A stretch of 64,000 nt of DNA from Tepidicaulis sp002389665 (GCF_965222285.1 NZ_OZ244942.1:186001-250000); one strand, 5' to 3'. Positions 35,874 through 45,808 are shown, counted from the stretch's first letter. Notes: generated from the letters alone by a model not told the origin. Numbers and translations are program-made.

Positions 35874-37096
35874 AGGCTTACCCCCAAATGTTCGGCGACC
35901 GAAAAGACGTCCTTATCGCCGCGCCCGCACATATTCATCAGGATGATGTGATCCTTCGGCAGCTTCGGCGCGATCTTGGCGACATGTGCAAGCGCATGGG
36001 CCGGCTCGAGTGCGGGAATGATCCCTTCAAGGCGCGTGCAAAGCTGGAAGGCTTCGAGCGCTTCATCGTCGCGCACCGATACATATTTCGCCCGGCCGAT
36101 TTCCTTCAGCCAGGAATGTTCCGGCCCGATGCCCGGATAGTCGAGCCCGGCGGAAATCGAATGCCCGTCCTTGATCTGCCCGTCGTCGGTTTGCAGCAGA
36201 TAGGTGCGGTTGCCGTGCAAGACGCCGGGCTCGCCGCCCGCAAGCGAGGCACAATGCTCGCCCGTCTCGATGCCTTTACCGGCTGCTTCCACACCCAGAA
36301 TGTCGACCGACTTATCATCGAGGAACGGATGGAAAAGACCGATGGCGTTCGAGCCGCCGCCGATGCAGGCAACCAGCGTGTCGGGCAGACGCCCTTCGCG
36401 CTCCTGCATCTGTTCTTTGGCTTCCTTGCCGATGACGGATTGGAAGTCGCGCACCATTTGCGGATAAGGATGGGGACCCGCCGCCGTGCCGATAATGTAG
36501 AACGTGTCGGCGACATTGGTGACCCAGTCGCGCAGCGCTTCGTTCATCGCGTCTTTCAGCGTGCCGGTGCCGGAAGTGACGGGCACGACTTCCGCGCCCA
36601 AAAGCTTCATACGGAAGACATTCGGTTTTTGCCGTTCGATATCGGTCGCGCCCATATAAACAACACAAGGAAGGCCGAAGCGCGCCGCCACCGTCGCCGT
36701 TGCAACGCCGTGCTGGCCCGCGCCCGTTTCCGCGATGATGCGCGTCTTGCCCATGCGCCGGGCAAGCTGGATTTGCCCCAGGCAATTATTGATCTTGTGC
36801 GAGCCGGTATGGTTGAGCTCGTCACGTTTGAAATAGATTTTCGCGCCGCCCAGATGCTCGGTCAGCCGCTCGGCGAAATAAAGCGGGCTCGGGCGTCCGG
36901 CATAATGGCGGGCCAGATCGTCGAGCTCGGCATGGAAGGCCGGATCGTTTTTTGCGTCCTTATAGGCCTGCTCCAGATCGAGGATCAGCGGCATCAGCGT
37001 TTCGGCGACGAAGCGGCCGCCGAAAATACCGAAATGGCCGCGCTCGTCCGGACCGGTCCGGTAGGAATTGGGTTCGAGAGCACTCACGCTGATCAC
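35870..37096 (-). CDS. trpB: tryptophan synthase beta subunit
   Basis: A 408-residue PLP enzyme that condenses indole with serine. The PLP lysine is in N-H-T-G-S-H-K-I-N-N near residue 100. The phosphate-binding glycines are in G-G-G-S-N-A near 245. It overlaps trpF and trpA by four bases on each side, so trpF-trpB-trpA form one tightly coupled operon. Confidence 0.98.
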   Translation of the reverse strand: MISVSALEPNSYRTGPDERGHFGIFGGRFVAETLMPLILDLEQAYKDAKNDPAFHAELDDLARHYAGRPSPLYFAERLTEHLGGAKIYFKRDELNHTGSHKINNCLGQIQLARRMGKTRIIAETGAGQHGVATATVAARFGLPCVVYMGATDIERQKPNVFRMKLLGAEVVPVTSGTGTLKDAMNEALRDWVTNVADTFYIIGTAAGPHPYPQMVRDFQSVIGKEAKEQMQEREGRLPDTLVACIGGGSNAIGLFHPFLDDKSVDILGVEAAGKGIETGEHCASLAGGEPGVLHGNRTYLLQTDDGQIKDGHSISAGLDYPGIGPEHSWLKEIGRAKYVSVRDDEALEAFQLCTRLEGIIPALEPAHALAHVAKIAPKLPKDHIILMNMCGRGDKDVFSVAEHLGVSL

Positions 37097-37764
37097 TCCT
37101 TTACTTTGACCAAGTCGGCGTCTTGCTTGGCGGCCCGGATAAAGGCCTCGACAAGAGCGGCATCCTTTTCCCCCGGCGCGCTTTCAACGCCCGAGGATAC
37201 ATCCACCATGGTTGCCCCGGCGGTGCGCATTGCCTCGGCCACGTTCAGGGGGGTCAGACCGCCTGAAAGCATCCACGGCTTGCGGGGTTTGCGCGCGCCG
37301 ATCAGCTCCCAGTCGAAGGCAAGCCCGTTGCCGCCAGGCAGGGCGCCCGCCATGGTTTTAGGCGGTTTGGCATCGAACAGCAACATATCCACAACAGGCT
37401 CGTAAGCCGCTGCGCCTTCTACATCTTCCGGCCCCGAAACGGCAATGGCCTTCATCACGGGAATATGGGTCCGGGCGCGGATCTCGGCCACCCGCTCCGG
37501 GCTTTCCTTGCCGTGAAGCTGGATGACGTCGGGATGCACGTAGGTTACGAGATCATCGAGCAAGGCATTGTCCGGATCGACGAGCAGCGCCACCACCCAG
37601 ACCCCTTCGGGCACAGCGCGGCGCAGTTTCATCGCCTCGCCCATGGTGAGATAGCGCGGGCTCTTTTCGAAAAAGACGAACCCGATGGAATCGGCCCCCG
37701 CCGCCGCCGCCGCGCGGATCATTTCTTCCGTTTTCAGGCCGCAGATTTTGACGTGAAGGCTCAT
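37093..37764 (-). CDS. trpF: phosphoribosylanthranilate isomerase
   Basis: A 223-residue TIM barrel with the N-terminal catalytic Cys in H-V-K-I-C-G-L, the central V-Q-L-H-G block near residue 83, and a C-terminal phosphate site in S-G-G-L-T-P-L-N-V. It converts phosphoribosylanthranilate to CdRP. The ATG at 37764 fits family N-termini; an in-frame GTG at 37779 would add five residues. It overlaps trpB by four bases. Confidence 0.95.
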   Translation of the reverse strand: MSLHVKICGLKTEEMIRAAAAAGADSIGFVFFEKSPRYLTMGEAMKLRRAVPEGVWVVALLVDPDNALLDDLVTYVHPDVIQLHGKESPERVAEIRARTHIPVMKAIAVSGPEDVEGAAAYEPVVDMLLFDAKPPKTMAGALPGGNGLAFDWELIGARKPRKPWMLSGGLTPLNVAEAMRTAGATMVDVSSGVESAPGEKDAALVEAFIRAAKQDADLVKVKE

Positions 37765-37785
37765 GGGTTTTTCCAGCACAGATTG

Positions 37786-38499
37786 TCAGGCGGCCGGCGG
37801 CAGATCGGCCAGAATGTTTTCCACCGCTGCGGCAGGGTCCGCCGCGCGGATGATGGGGCGGGAGATCACCAGAATATCGGCCCCATGCACCAGCGCATCG
37901 GAAGGGGTCATGACGCGTTTCTGATCATCCGCGCTTTCGCCCTTCATACGGATGCCCGGCACGATCAGTTTGAAATCGGGCCCGCAATCCTGGCGCAGCA
38001 CTTCGACTTCCTGAGGGCTGCAGACCACGCCGTCGAGGCCTGCTTCTTGAGCCGCGGCGGCAAGCCGGCGCACCTGATCCGAAGGGCTGCCTTCGACGCC
38101 CAGCCGGGCGATATCGCCGGCATCGAGGCTGGTGAGCAGCGTCACGCCGATCAGCCAGGGCCGCCCGTCGCCTTCTTCTTCCACCACATCGCGCGCCCGT
38201 TTCATCATCTCAACGCCGCCACTGGCATGGACGTTCATGATGGCCGGCTGCAGGGAGAGGAGCGAGCGGATGCCGCCCGCCACGGTGTTCGGAATATCGT
38301 GCAATTTCAGATCGAGAAAGATCGGCACGCCCGTATCCGCGATCCGTTCATAGCCTGAGCGCCCGAAGGCATAAAAGAATTCAAGGCCGATTTTGAGCCC
38401 GCCCACGACGGGCACCAGGGTTTTGGCAAGGCGCTCGGCTTCATCCAGGTCATGGGTGTCGAGACCGCAAAAGATCGGGTTGCGAAAGAGCTTGGACAT
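37786..38499 (-). CDS. pyrF: orotidine 5'-phosphate decarboxylase
   Basis: A 237-residue OMP decarboxylase, the last step of UMP synthesis. The catalytic array is in D-L-K-L-H-D-I-P-N-T (about 62-71), and the phosphate-binding region is V-P-G-I-R near 183. The start at 38499 has AAGGAGA 5-6 bases upstream; longer frames have none. It lies about 20 bases upstream of trpF, a common alphaproteobacterial neighbour. Confidence 0.96.
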   Translation of the reverse strand: MSKLFRNPIFCGLDTHDLDEAERLAKTLVPVVGGLKIGLEFFYAFGRSGYERIADTGVPIFLDLKLHDIPNTVAGGIRSLLSLQPAIMNVHASGGVEMMKRARDVVEEEGDGRPWLIGVTLLTSLDAGDIARLGVEGSPSDQVRRLAAAAQEAGLDGVVCSPQEVEVLRQDCGPDFKLIVPGIRMKGESADDQKRVMTPSDALVHGADILVISRPIIRAADPAAAVENILADLPPAA

Positions 38500-38555
38500 G
38501 GGTCTCTCCTTGATCCTTGGCCTTACGCCCTGCTCCATGAGCTTGGGGCGCGGCG

Positions 38556-39053
38556 TTATTCGGCGGCTGCCGCGCGGCGGCTGGCAGGCAGCGCGCCATT
38601 GATCACGTAATCCAGAATTTCCACGATCTGCCCGGGCTCGCTCGCCACGGCCATGGCCGCGCCGTCCACTTCTTTGAGCGCATGGGTCAGCGCCGGGTCG
38701 TGCAGCGTGATGATCGATTTGCCGAGCGCGGCCGCATAGCCTGCATCGAAGGCCGCGTTCCACTGCTTATATTTATCCCCGAAACGGACCACCACAATAT
38801 CCGATCGTTCCATTAACGTGCGCGTGCGCAGGGCGTTCACCTTCGCGCCCTTATGGTCCGTCCAGAAATTGCTTTCTTCATCGCCCAGAATGCGCACCCC
38901 GCATTCATCCGAAGAAGCATGATCGGTGACGGGCGACACCAGGGTGACAGGCAGGTTTTTTGCCCGCACGCCTTCGGCGATCTGCTCGCGCCAATCCGTG
39001 TGGATTTCACCGGAAAGATAGACGGTCCAGTTTTGCGTACCTGTTTGGCTCAT
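38556..39053 (-). CDS. YtoQ family protein
   Basis: A 165-residue protein of the YtoQ family, recognised by V-Y-L-S-G-E-I-H-T-D-W at its start, V-T-D-H-A-S-S-D near 42, and F-G-D-K-Y-K-Q-W-N-A-A-F-D-A-G near 92. The fold resembles nucleoside deoxyribosyltransferase-like proteins, but no activity is established. AAGGAGA lies before the ATG. It sits between lapA and pyrF in the same orientation. Confidence 0.88.
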   Translation of the reverse strand: MSQTGTQNWTVYLSGEIHTDWREQIAEGVRAKNLPVTLVSPVTDHASSDECGVRILGDEESNFWTDHKGAKVNALRTRTLMERSDIVVVRFGDKYKQWNAAFDAGYAAALGKSIITLHDPALTHALKEVDGAAMAVASEPGQIVEILDYVINGALPASRRAAAAE

Positions 39054-39219
39054 AAGGTATCTCCTTCCATCGCGGCCGGCGGTTTGGGGCAGGCCCGGCG
39101 GTTTGGGGCAGGCGAAGTGTGGGCCTTATAGCAGTCCCGGCGCGGCTCGGCCATAAGCCGGGCAGGGGGCTTTGAAGGTAAAGGCGAAAAGCAACGGAGC
39201 GGTCTTAAGAGAGCGGGCG

Positions 39220-39519
39220 TCAGCCCATCTTGCTCGGCACGATGGCGGTCGAACCGCTCGCGGTGGTTTTGGCGCCGCTCTTTGCCTTACGGGCGCGGTC
39301 CTTGCGCCATCGTCCGGTCAAAACGGCGGCGCCGCCGATCAGCATGCCCAGAAAGATCGCGGCGAGCACCACCAGGAAAAGCGGCATTTCGAGCGCAATG
39401 GCCGGGTTTTCCGGTTCGAACGCGTCAAGGCTGAAAAGCACGCTGTGCCGGTTGGCCACTGCCAGATAAAGCGTGACCAGACAAAGCGGCAACAGCAAAA
39501 GCCAGGACAGAATTCTCAA
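39220..39519 (-). CDS. LapA domain-containing membrane protein (DUF1049)
   Basis: A 99-residue protein with two membrane helices (about 4-22 and 46-68) and a basic C-terminal tail, the layout of LapA/YciS. The E. coli relative works with LapB in lipopolysaccharide assembly control. That role is not assured here, because alphaproteobacteria have only this short homologue, usually next to ihfB as seen here. Confidence 0.85.
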   Translation of the reverse strand: MRILSWLLLLPLCLVTLYLAVANRHSVLFSLDAFEPENPAIALEMPLFLVVLAAIFLGMLIGGAAVLTGRWRKDRARKAKSGAKTTASGSTAIVPSKMG

Positions 39520-39565
39520 AGACCGCTCCTATTGCGGGTCCCGGCGCATGATCCGCCGGCAGGAC

Positions 39566-39874
39566 TCAATTATCGTCGTCGTCGCTGCCGCCATCGCCGT
39601 CATTCAGCCGCTCGCGCAGCTCTTTGCCCGTCTTGAAGAAAGGCACGAATTTCTCGTCCACATGCACCGGCTGGCCGGTGCGCGGGTTGCGGCCGGTGCG
39701 CGCGGGGCGGGACTTCACGGAGAAAGCGCCGAAGCCGCGCAACTCTACCCGGTCGCCTCTGGCCAGCGCCGCGCTGATCTCATCAAAGACCGTTGCGACA
39801 ATGCGCTCGACATCCCGCTGGAACAGATGCGGATTGGCTTGCGCCAGCTTGGCAACGAGTTCCGACTTGATCAT
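39566..39874 (-). CDS. ihfB: integration host factor subunit beta
   Basis: A 102-residue DNA-bending protein starting M-I-K-S-E-L. The HU/IHF arm signature is G-F-G-A-F-S-V and then R-x-G-R-N-P-R-T-G near 45-65. The ATG at 39874 gives the family N-terminus; a longer frame to 39925 adds a non-conserved leader. The C-terminus is unusually acidic (G-S-D-D-D-D-N). The order sppA-ihfB-lapA is conserved in the class. Confidence 0.95.
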   Translation of the reverse strand: MIKSELVAKLAQANPHLFQRDVERIVATVFDEISAALARGDRVELRGFGAFSVKSRPARTGRNPRTGQPVHVDEKFVPFFKTGKELRERLNDGDGGSDDDDN

Positions 39875-39929
39875 GGCTCCCAACCCCTTCTTTGGCGCGG
39901 GGAGGGGCGGTAAGTGCCGCTCCAACCCG

Positions 39930-40880
39930 TCAGCGGCGGTCAGGGTGCCAAACGCTTATCAGCCCGTCAAGCGTAAGTCCCTCTGTCTGCAACGTTTTTT
40001 GGGCTGTTTCAGCAATTGCTTGCGAAAACGCCTCACCCATGGCCCGGCCCATGAAAGTGGCCAGTTCATAAGGTTCTTCGCGCACTTCCCAGTCTTCCAC
40101 CGGCAATTCGCTGTCGATCTGGCGCTCTGCGGAAAGCCAGGCAAGGGCTTCGGCTTCCCCGCCAATGGCATCGATCAGGCCGTTTTCCTTGGCCTGCCAG
40201 CCGGTATAGACCCGCCCGTCACCAAGCTCGCGGGCGCGGGCCTCGTCAAACCCCCGCCGTTCCCGGACAAGGCCGAGGAACCAGTCATAGGAGGCGTCGA
40301 TCATGGCCTGGGTGGCACGGATCGCCTCGCGGGAGGGTTCGGTAAAGGGATTGGGTTCGGCTTTGAGCGGGCTCGATTTCACTTCCTTCATCTCGATGCC
40401 GATATGGCCAAGCAGCTCCTTCATCTGCGCCCACTGGAAAAGCACGCCGACCGAGCCCGTGATCGTGTTGCCGCGGGCAACGATATGATCGGCGGAAATG
40501 GCGGCGATATAGCCGCCCGAAGCGGCAACCGTGCCGAGCACGGCGACGACGGGTTTCACCTCGGCCACTTCGCGGATTTTTTCGTAAAGGGCTTCGGAGC
40601 CCGTGGTCGTGCCGCCGGGGCTGTCGATGCGCAGAATGAGCGCGGAGACGTTGTCGTCTTCCTTGATCTCGTCGAGCATCGTCTGGAACTCGTCATCGTC
40701 GACGATGACGCCGGAAACCCAGACACGGGCAATATGCTGATGGGAAGGGGCAAGGCCTGCATTTTGCGCGAAGAAGGCGAAGAGGCCGGCAACGAGCAGG
40801 ATAATAGCGGCGAAGCGCCAAAAAGACAGGCGGCGCTTGAGACGCCGCCTGTCGATAATCAGATCGGTATCGAGCGACAC
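39930..40880 (-). CDS. sppA: signal peptide peptidase SppA
   Basis: A 316-residue membrane-anchored serine protease with a single N-terminal helix (about 20-40) and a crotonase-like core. The nucleophile Ser is in T-V-A-A-S-G-G-Y near 123, and a catalytic Lys is expected later in the same domain. It degrades signal peptides left in the membrane. At 316 residues it is the short, single-domain form, not the 600-residue E. coli type. Confidence 0.93.
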   Translation of the reverse strand: MSLDTDLIIDRRRLKRRLSFWRFAAIILLVAGLFAFFAQNAGLAPSHQHIARVWVSGVIVDDDEFQTMLDEIKEDDNVSALILRIDSPGGTTTGSEALYEKIREVAEVKPVVAVLGTVAASGGYIAAISADHIVARGNTITGSVGVLFQWAQMKELLGHIGIEMKEVKSSPLKAEPNPFTEPSREAIRATQAMIDASYDWFLGLVRERRGFDEARARELGDGRVYTGWQAKENGLIDAIGGEAEALAWLSAERQIDSELPVEDWEVREEPYELATFMGRAMGEAFSQAIAETAQKTLQTEGLTLDGLISVWHPDRR

Positions 40881-40969
40881 AGGATCATCCTCTTGATCGG
40901 GCGGACTGGTTTACTGGCGCCAGCCTAACCCGAACGGAGAATTTTGTCCCGCCCGGCAGTGAGCGGGGA

Positions 40970-42676
40970 TTACTCGTCCCCGCCGCCCTGCTTTTCTTTC
41001 AGGGCCGCGCCGAGGATATCCCCGAGCGATGCCCCCGAATCCGACGAGCCGTACTGAGCCACAGCCTGTTTTTCCTCGGCGATTTCCAGCGCCTTGACGG
41101 AGAGGCTGAGACGGCGGCTTGCCTTGTCGATATTGGTGATGCGGGCATCGACCTTGTCACCGACCGCGAAACGGTCCGGACGCTGGTCGCCCCGGTCGCG
41201 GGCCAGATCGCCGCGGCGGATAAAGGCGGTCATGCCTTCATCGCCCACCGTCACATCGATGCCGTTCTCATGGATGGCGGCAACGGTGCAGGTAACGGTC
41301 GCACCCTTGCGCAGTTCGCCGGCAGCCGCTTCGAAGGGATCGCCGTCGAGCTGCTTGATGCCGAGCGAGATGCGCTCTTTTTCCGTGTCCACGTCGAGCA
41401 CCACGGCCTTGACCACCTGACCCTTCTGGTAGTCCTGGATGGCGTCTTCGCCAGCCCGGTTCCAGTCGAGATCGGACAGGTGCACCATGCCGTCGACATC
41501 GCCGTCGAGACCGATGAACAGACCGAATTCGGTGATGTTCTTGATCTCGCCTTCGATTTCCGTGCCGGAGGGATAGCGCTCTGCGAAAGCGGCCCAGGGA
41601 TTGTCCATGCACTGCTTGAGGCCGAGCGAGATGCGGCGCTTGGCCGGATCGACTTCGAGCACCATGACTTCCACTTCCTGGCTGGTGGAAACGATCTTGC
41701 CAGGATGGACGTTTTTCTTGGTCCAGCTCATTTCCGAGACGTGCACCAGGCCTTCGACGCCCGCTTCCAGTTCCACGAATGCACCGTAATCGGTGATGTT
41801 CGTGACGCGGCCGGTGAAGCGCGTACCCACCGGGTATTTCGCTTCGACGCCTTCCCACGGATCGGCTTCAAGCTGCTTCATGCCGAGCGAGATGCGCTGG
41901 GTGTCCGGATTGACCTTGATGACCTGCACTTTCACGGTCTGGCCGATGGACAGAACCTCGCGCGGGTCGTTGACGCGGCGCCAGGAAATGTCCGTGACGT
42001 GCAGAAGCCCGTCGAGGCCGCCCAGATCCACGAACGCGCCGTAATCGGTGATGTTCTTGACCACGCCGTCGCGCACATCGCCTTCTTTGAGGTTCTCGAT
42101 GAGCTCTTGGCGCTGTTCGGCGCGGGTTTCTTCCAGAACGGCGCGGCGCGAGACAACGATGTTGCCGCGGCGCTTATCCATTTTCAGGATCTGGAAAGGC
42201 TGGGGAATGTTGAGAAGCGGACCGACATCGCGCACCGGGCGGATATCGACCTGGCTGCCGGGCAGGAAGGCGACGGCGCCGTCGAGGTCGACCGTGAAGC
42301 CGCCTTTGACGCGGCCGAAGATCTGGCCTTCCACACGTTCGGTGGCTTCGTAAGCTTTCTCCAGGCGCACCCAGGCTTCTTCGCGGCGTGCTTTTTCGCG
42401 GCTGAGAACAGCCTCGCCCATCGCGTTCTCGATCCGGTCGAGGAAGACTTCCACTTCATCGCCGACGGAAAGATCGGCGGGATGGCCGGGGGTGCTGAAT
42501 TCTTTAAGGGCGACGAGGCCTTCGGTTTTCAGGCCGACATCGATAATGGCCAGGTCGTTTTCGATACCAACGATGGTGCCTTTGACAACCGAGCCTTCTT
42601 CGGCGGAATTGCGCTCGAAGCTTTCTTCGAGCATAGCCGCGAAATCGTCGCGGGTCGGGTTGAGACTTTCTGACAA
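40970..42676 (-). CDS. rpsA: 30S ribosomal protein S1
   Basis: A 568-residue protein made of six S1 RNA-binding repeats. Successive copies are visible as V-x-x-I-T-D-Y-G-A-F-V-D-L/V-E-L and E-F-G-L-F-I-G-L, each followed by L-V-H-V-S or M-V-H-L-S. It promotes mRNA binding and initiation on the ribosome. It lies between cmk and sppA, as in most proteobacteria. Confidence 0.98.
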   Translation of the reverse strand: MSESLNPTRDDFAAMLEESFERNSAEEGSVVKGTIVGIENDLAIIDVGLKTEGLVALKEFSTPGHPADLSVGDEVEVFLDRIENAMGEAVLSREKARREEAWVRLEKAYEATERVEGQIFGRVKGGFTVDLDGAVAFLPGSQVDIRPVRDVGPLLNIPQPFQILKMDKRRGNIVVSRRAVLEETRAEQRQELIENLKEGDVRDGVVKNITDYGAFVDLGGLDGLLHVTDISWRRVNDPREVLSIGQTVKVQVIKVNPDTQRISLGMKQLEADPWEGVEAKYPVGTRFTGRVTNITDYGAFVELEAGVEGLVHVSEMSWTKKNVHPGKIVSTSQEVEVMVLEVDPAKRRISLGLKQCMDNPWAAFAERYPSGTEIEGEIKNITEFGLFIGLDGDVDGMVHLSDLDWNRAGEDAIQDYQKGQVVKAVVLDVDTEKERISLGIKQLDGDPFEAAAGELRKGATVTCTVAAIHENGIDVTVGDEGMTAFIRRGDLARDRGDQRPDRFAVGDKVDARITNIDKASRRLSLSVKALEIAEEKQAVAQYGSSDSGASLGDILGAALKEKQGGGDE

Positions 42677-42868
42677 GTCGTTTCTCCTAACGTCATCAAT
42701 AAATTTCCGGCCGACGGTTGGCTCCGGCGGTCTTCCCCGCGGTCATTCGGTGCCTCGGGGCATCGAGGAAACAAGGGTTTTAGCTAATCAAAGCATCCGG
42801 CGGGGCTCTTTAAGCTCCCCAGGATCGGCAAACGCCTCAAGGTGCGCCTTCACCGAAGGAACACGCAC

Positions 42869-43504
42869 CTACGCCCGCCCACTCTCTATAATGGCAAGAG
42901 CGGCCTTGAATGCCGCTTCTATACTCAAATCCGAGGTGTCGAGCAAGTGCGCATCGGCGGCGGGCAGGAGCGGGGAATGGGCCCGCTCCCGGTCGCGCTT
43001 GTCCCGCTCGCGTACTTCCTCCAGTACTTGTGTCTCGGAGACCGCAGACCCCGAATTCTTGAGTTCGAGCCAGCGCCGGTGGGCCCGGATCTCGGCGCTT
43101 GCCGTGACGAAAAGTTTCACATCCGCCCCGGGGCAGACCACGGTGCCGATATCCCGCCCGTCGAGAACGGCGCCGGGGGCGCCATCCGGTGGATTTCCGG
43201 CGAAATTGCGCTGAAAAGCCAGGATCGCGTCGCGGACAGGCTGCATGGCGGCCACGATCGAGGCGGCCTGGCCGATTTCGCCGGTGCGGATGGCTTTCGG
43301 GTCGATGGCGGCCGGATCGAGTTCTTGGGCGGCCTTCAGGGCGGCGGCCTCATCGCCAGGCTCTTTTCCCTGCCGGACCACGGCATGGGCAACGGCCCGG
43401 TAAAGCGAGCCCGTATCGAGATAGGCATAACCGAAATGATCGGCGATCTGGCGGGCAAGCGTGCCTTTGCCGGCAGCAGCCGGTCCGTCGATCGCGATGA
43501 TCAT
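42869..43504 (-). CDS. cmk: cytidylate kinase
   Basis: A 211-residue CMP/dCMP kinase. The P-loop is G-P-A-A-A-G-K-G-T at residues 7-15, followed by Y-L-D-T-G-S-L-Y-R-A and the D-G-R-D-I-G-T-V block near 125. It starts inside the last codons of aroA (four-base overlap) and precedes rpsA, the classic aroA-cmk-rpsA order. Confidence 0.97.
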   Translation of the reverse strand: MIIAIDGPAAAGKGTLARQIADHFGYAYLDTGSLYRAVAHAVVRQGKEPGDEAAALKAAQELDPAAIDPKAIRTGEIGQAASIVAAMQPVRDAILAFQRNFAGNPPDGAPGAVLDGRDIGTVVCPGADVKLFVTASAEIRAHRRWLELKNSGSAVSETQVLEEVRERDKRDRERAHSPLLPAADAHLLDTSDLSIEAAFKAALAIIESGRA

Positions 43505-44832
43505 GCGTTCGCTCCGGATTCCAGCTGCGCGCCCAGCCGCCGCATCAGTCCGGTGAAGTCCGGAAAGCTCGTGGCGATCATCTCGCCCGCATCGATGGTG
43601 ACGGGTTTTTGCGCGCCGAGCCCAAGCGTGAGGAAGGACATGGCAATGCGGTGGTCCATATGGGTGGCGACATGGCCGCCTCCGTCCACGGTGCCGGCCC
43701 GTCCTTCGACGATCATGCCGTCCGGCAGATCCTCGACCTTCACCCCGTTGGCTCTGAGGCCCGCTGCCGTGGCGGCTATGCGGTCGCTTTCTTTTACCCG
43801 AAGCTCCTCGGCCCCGCGCATCACCGTTTTGCCTTCCGCAAAAGAAGCGGCGACGGCAAGCACCGGATATTCATCGATCATGGAAGGCGCGCGCTCCGGC
43901 GGCACTTCGATGCCTTTCAACTCGCTTGCCTTGACGCGCAGGTCCGCGACGGGCTCGCCGCCTTCTTGGCGCTGGTTCAGGATCTCGATATCCGCGCCCA
44001 TATCGATCAGCGTCGTATAGAGCCCCGATCTGTGCGAGTTGAGGGTAATGCCGGTCACGGTGATGTCCGAGCCCGGTGTGACCAGCGCGGCGACGACGGG
44101 AAAAGCCGCCGAAGAGGGATCGCCCGGCACGGCGAGCGTGCAGGCTTTCAGCTCCGGCTCGCCGGTAACGCGGATGACGCGCACGCCCTTCGGGCCTTCT
44201 TCGGTCACGACCTGCGCGCCGAAAGCTTTCAGCATGAGTTCGGTATGATCGCGTGTCGGCGCGGGCTCGATCACCGTCGTCTGGCCCGGCGCATTCAGCC
44301 CGGCAAAAAGCACGGCCGATTTGACCTGGGCGGAGGCGACGGGAAGCGGATAGGTGATGGGCAGCGCGCGCTCGGCTCCCGTCAGAGTGAGCGGCAGGCG
44401 CCCGCCTTCGCGCGCATGGATATGGGCGCCCATTTCGGTAAGCGGCGTGATGACGCGGCCCATGGGGCGCTTGGAAAGAGAGGCATCGCCGATAAAGGTG
44501 GCGGTGATGGGATGGCCTGCGACGATGCCCATCATCAGCCGGACGCCGGTGCCCGAATTGCCGAAATCGAGCGCGGTTTCGGGCTCTTTCAGCCCGCCCA
44601 CGCCAACCCCCCAGATCGACCAGCTGCCGTCTGCATGGCGGGTGATCTCGGCGCCCATCTGGCGCAGCGCCTCGCCTGTGGCAAGCACGTCCTCGCCCTC
44701 CAGAAGCCCGCTGACCCGCGTCTCGCCCACGGCAAGCGCCCCCAGCATCAGCGCGCGGTGGGAAATCGACTTGTCGCCGGGCACGGCAATGGTGCCTTGC
44801 AGGGCGCGGGAGGGATGGGCGGTGAGGGTCAT
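43501..44832 (-). CDS. aroA: 3-phosphoshikimate 1-carboxyvinyltransferase (EPSP synthase)
   Basis: A 443-residue shikimate-pathway enzyme joining PEP to shikimate-3-phosphate. Visible motifs are G-D-K-S-I-S-H-R-A-L-M near residue 18, L-D-F-G-N-S-G-T near 88, and the R-V-K-E-S-D-R-I block near 350. The PEP loop reads N-S-G-T-G-V-R-L, with Ala at the position (A-L-A/G) linked in class II enzymes to herbicide tolerance not readily assignable by eye. Confidence 0.96.
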   Translation of the reverse strand: MTLTAHPSRALQGTIAVPGDKSISHRALMLGALAVGETRVSGLLEGEDVLATGEALRQMGAEITRHADGSWSIWGVGVGGLKEPETALDFGNSGTGVRLMMGIVAGHPITATFIGDASLSKRPMGRVITPLTEMGAHIHAREGGRLPLTLTGAERALPITYPLPVASAQVKSAVLFAGLNAPGQTTVIEPAPTRDHTELMLKAFGAQVVTEEGPKGVRVIRVTGEPELKACTLAVPGDPSSAAFPVVAALVTPGSDITVTGITLNSHRSGLYTTLIDMGADIEILNQRQEGGEPVADLRVKASELKGIEVPPERAPSMIDEYPVLAVAASFAEGKTVMRGAEELRVKESDRIAATAAGLRANGVKVEDLPDGMIVEGRAGTVDGGGHVATHMDHRIAMSFLTLGLGAQKPVTIDAGEMIATSFPDFTGLMRRLGAQLESGANA

Positions 44833-45012
44833 GACCAGGCGGCCTCGGAACGGGGCTTGAGAAGTAGGTTGCGGCGCGGTGCGGCGCCCTTAAGCGGTTG
44901 CAACCGGACGAAAAAATGTAAACTTGGCGCGCAACACGCGAATAGGTTTTGACAGGAGGCTTGCTTCATGGCAATGGGAAAATCTGTTCGTAAGTGCGGG
45001 GAGCAGTGAACT

Positions 45013-45378
45013 GTGGCGAAGCCAGAACTTGGAACGAAACGCGACTGCCCGGAGTGTGGCGCGAAGTTCTACGACCTTACAAAAAATCCGGCGCATTGTC
45101 CCAAATGCGGCCACGAATTCGTGCCTGAGGATGTGACGGCCAAGCGCACGAAAGCGCCCAAGCCGCCCGTCGAAACGCCGAAGCCGAAAAAGCGTCCCGA
45201 GCCCAAGGATACGGACGAGGACAGCGATGAGGACGATATCGATTTCGACGACGATATCGATATCGACGTCGATGTGGACGATGATGACGACGACGATTTC
45301 CTCGATGATGACGAGGACAGCGATGACGGCGTCTCCAGCATCGTGCGCGGCGGGGTCGAAAAGGACGACGACAACTAA
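45013..45378 (+). CDS. TIGR02300 family protein, zinc ribbon with acidic tail
   Basis: A 121-residue protein. The N-terminal zinc ribbon has C-P-E-C near residue 13 and C-P-K-C near 30, with F-Y-D-L-T-K-N-P between them, which defines TIGR02300. From about residue 65 the chain is almost entirely Asp/Glu and probably disordered. GTG is the likely start because it gives the family N-terminus (M-A-K-P-E-L-G-T-K). The family is restricted to alphaproteobacteria and has no known role. It is divergent from aroA. Confidence 0.88.
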   Translation: MAKPELGTKRDCPECGAKFYDLTKNPAHCPKCGHEFVPEDVTAKRTKAPKPPVETPKPKKRPEPKDTDEDSDEDDIDFDDDIDIDVDVDDDDDDDFLDDDEDSDDGVSSIVRGGVEKDDDN

Positions 45379-45387
45379 GAAACGGCT

Positions 45388-45419
45388 TTTGCCGCAGCTT
45401 GGAAAAAAGCTGCGGCAAA
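45388..45419 (+). terminator. stem-loop after the TIGR02300 gene
   Basis: A perfect 13-base inverted repeat (TTTGCCGCAGCTT with AAGCTGCGGCAAA) and a GGAAAA loop. No U-tract follows on the + strand, so termination strength is uncertain. Confidence 0.6.
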
Positions 45420-45584
45420 GCGCGGGCGGTGCTGCAACTTTTGCTTGATCTCGGGCACGATGCAGCCTATATCCGCCCCCCTAGACGCCAGCGGCTGAAT
45501 CGACTAGAAGAGCCGCAGCAAAACCGGCGCCCGGCCTTTTTCGAAGGCCCGCGGCATCCCAAATCCGGTTCACCGAGATGGTAC

Positions 45585-45660
<76 letters not shown>

Positions 45661-45780
45661 CTCTCTAGCCACCCAAAGAGTCATAACACGGCGATTCTAC
45701 TACGAAATGCCGGTGAGCCAGCAAGCCCTAATTGAAGGGACGGCTACGATTTTGGCTTGATGATTTCCGAAAAGTAAAAA

Positions 45781-45808
45781 CCCCGCAGCGGGAACTGCGG
45801 GGCTTTTG
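45781..45808 (+). terminator. Rho-independent terminator downstream of tRNA-Ala
   Basis: CCCCGCAG pairs with CTGCGGGG around a 6-base loop and is followed by CTTTTG. It lies 120 bases after the tRNA and probably ends its transcript. Confidence 0.85.
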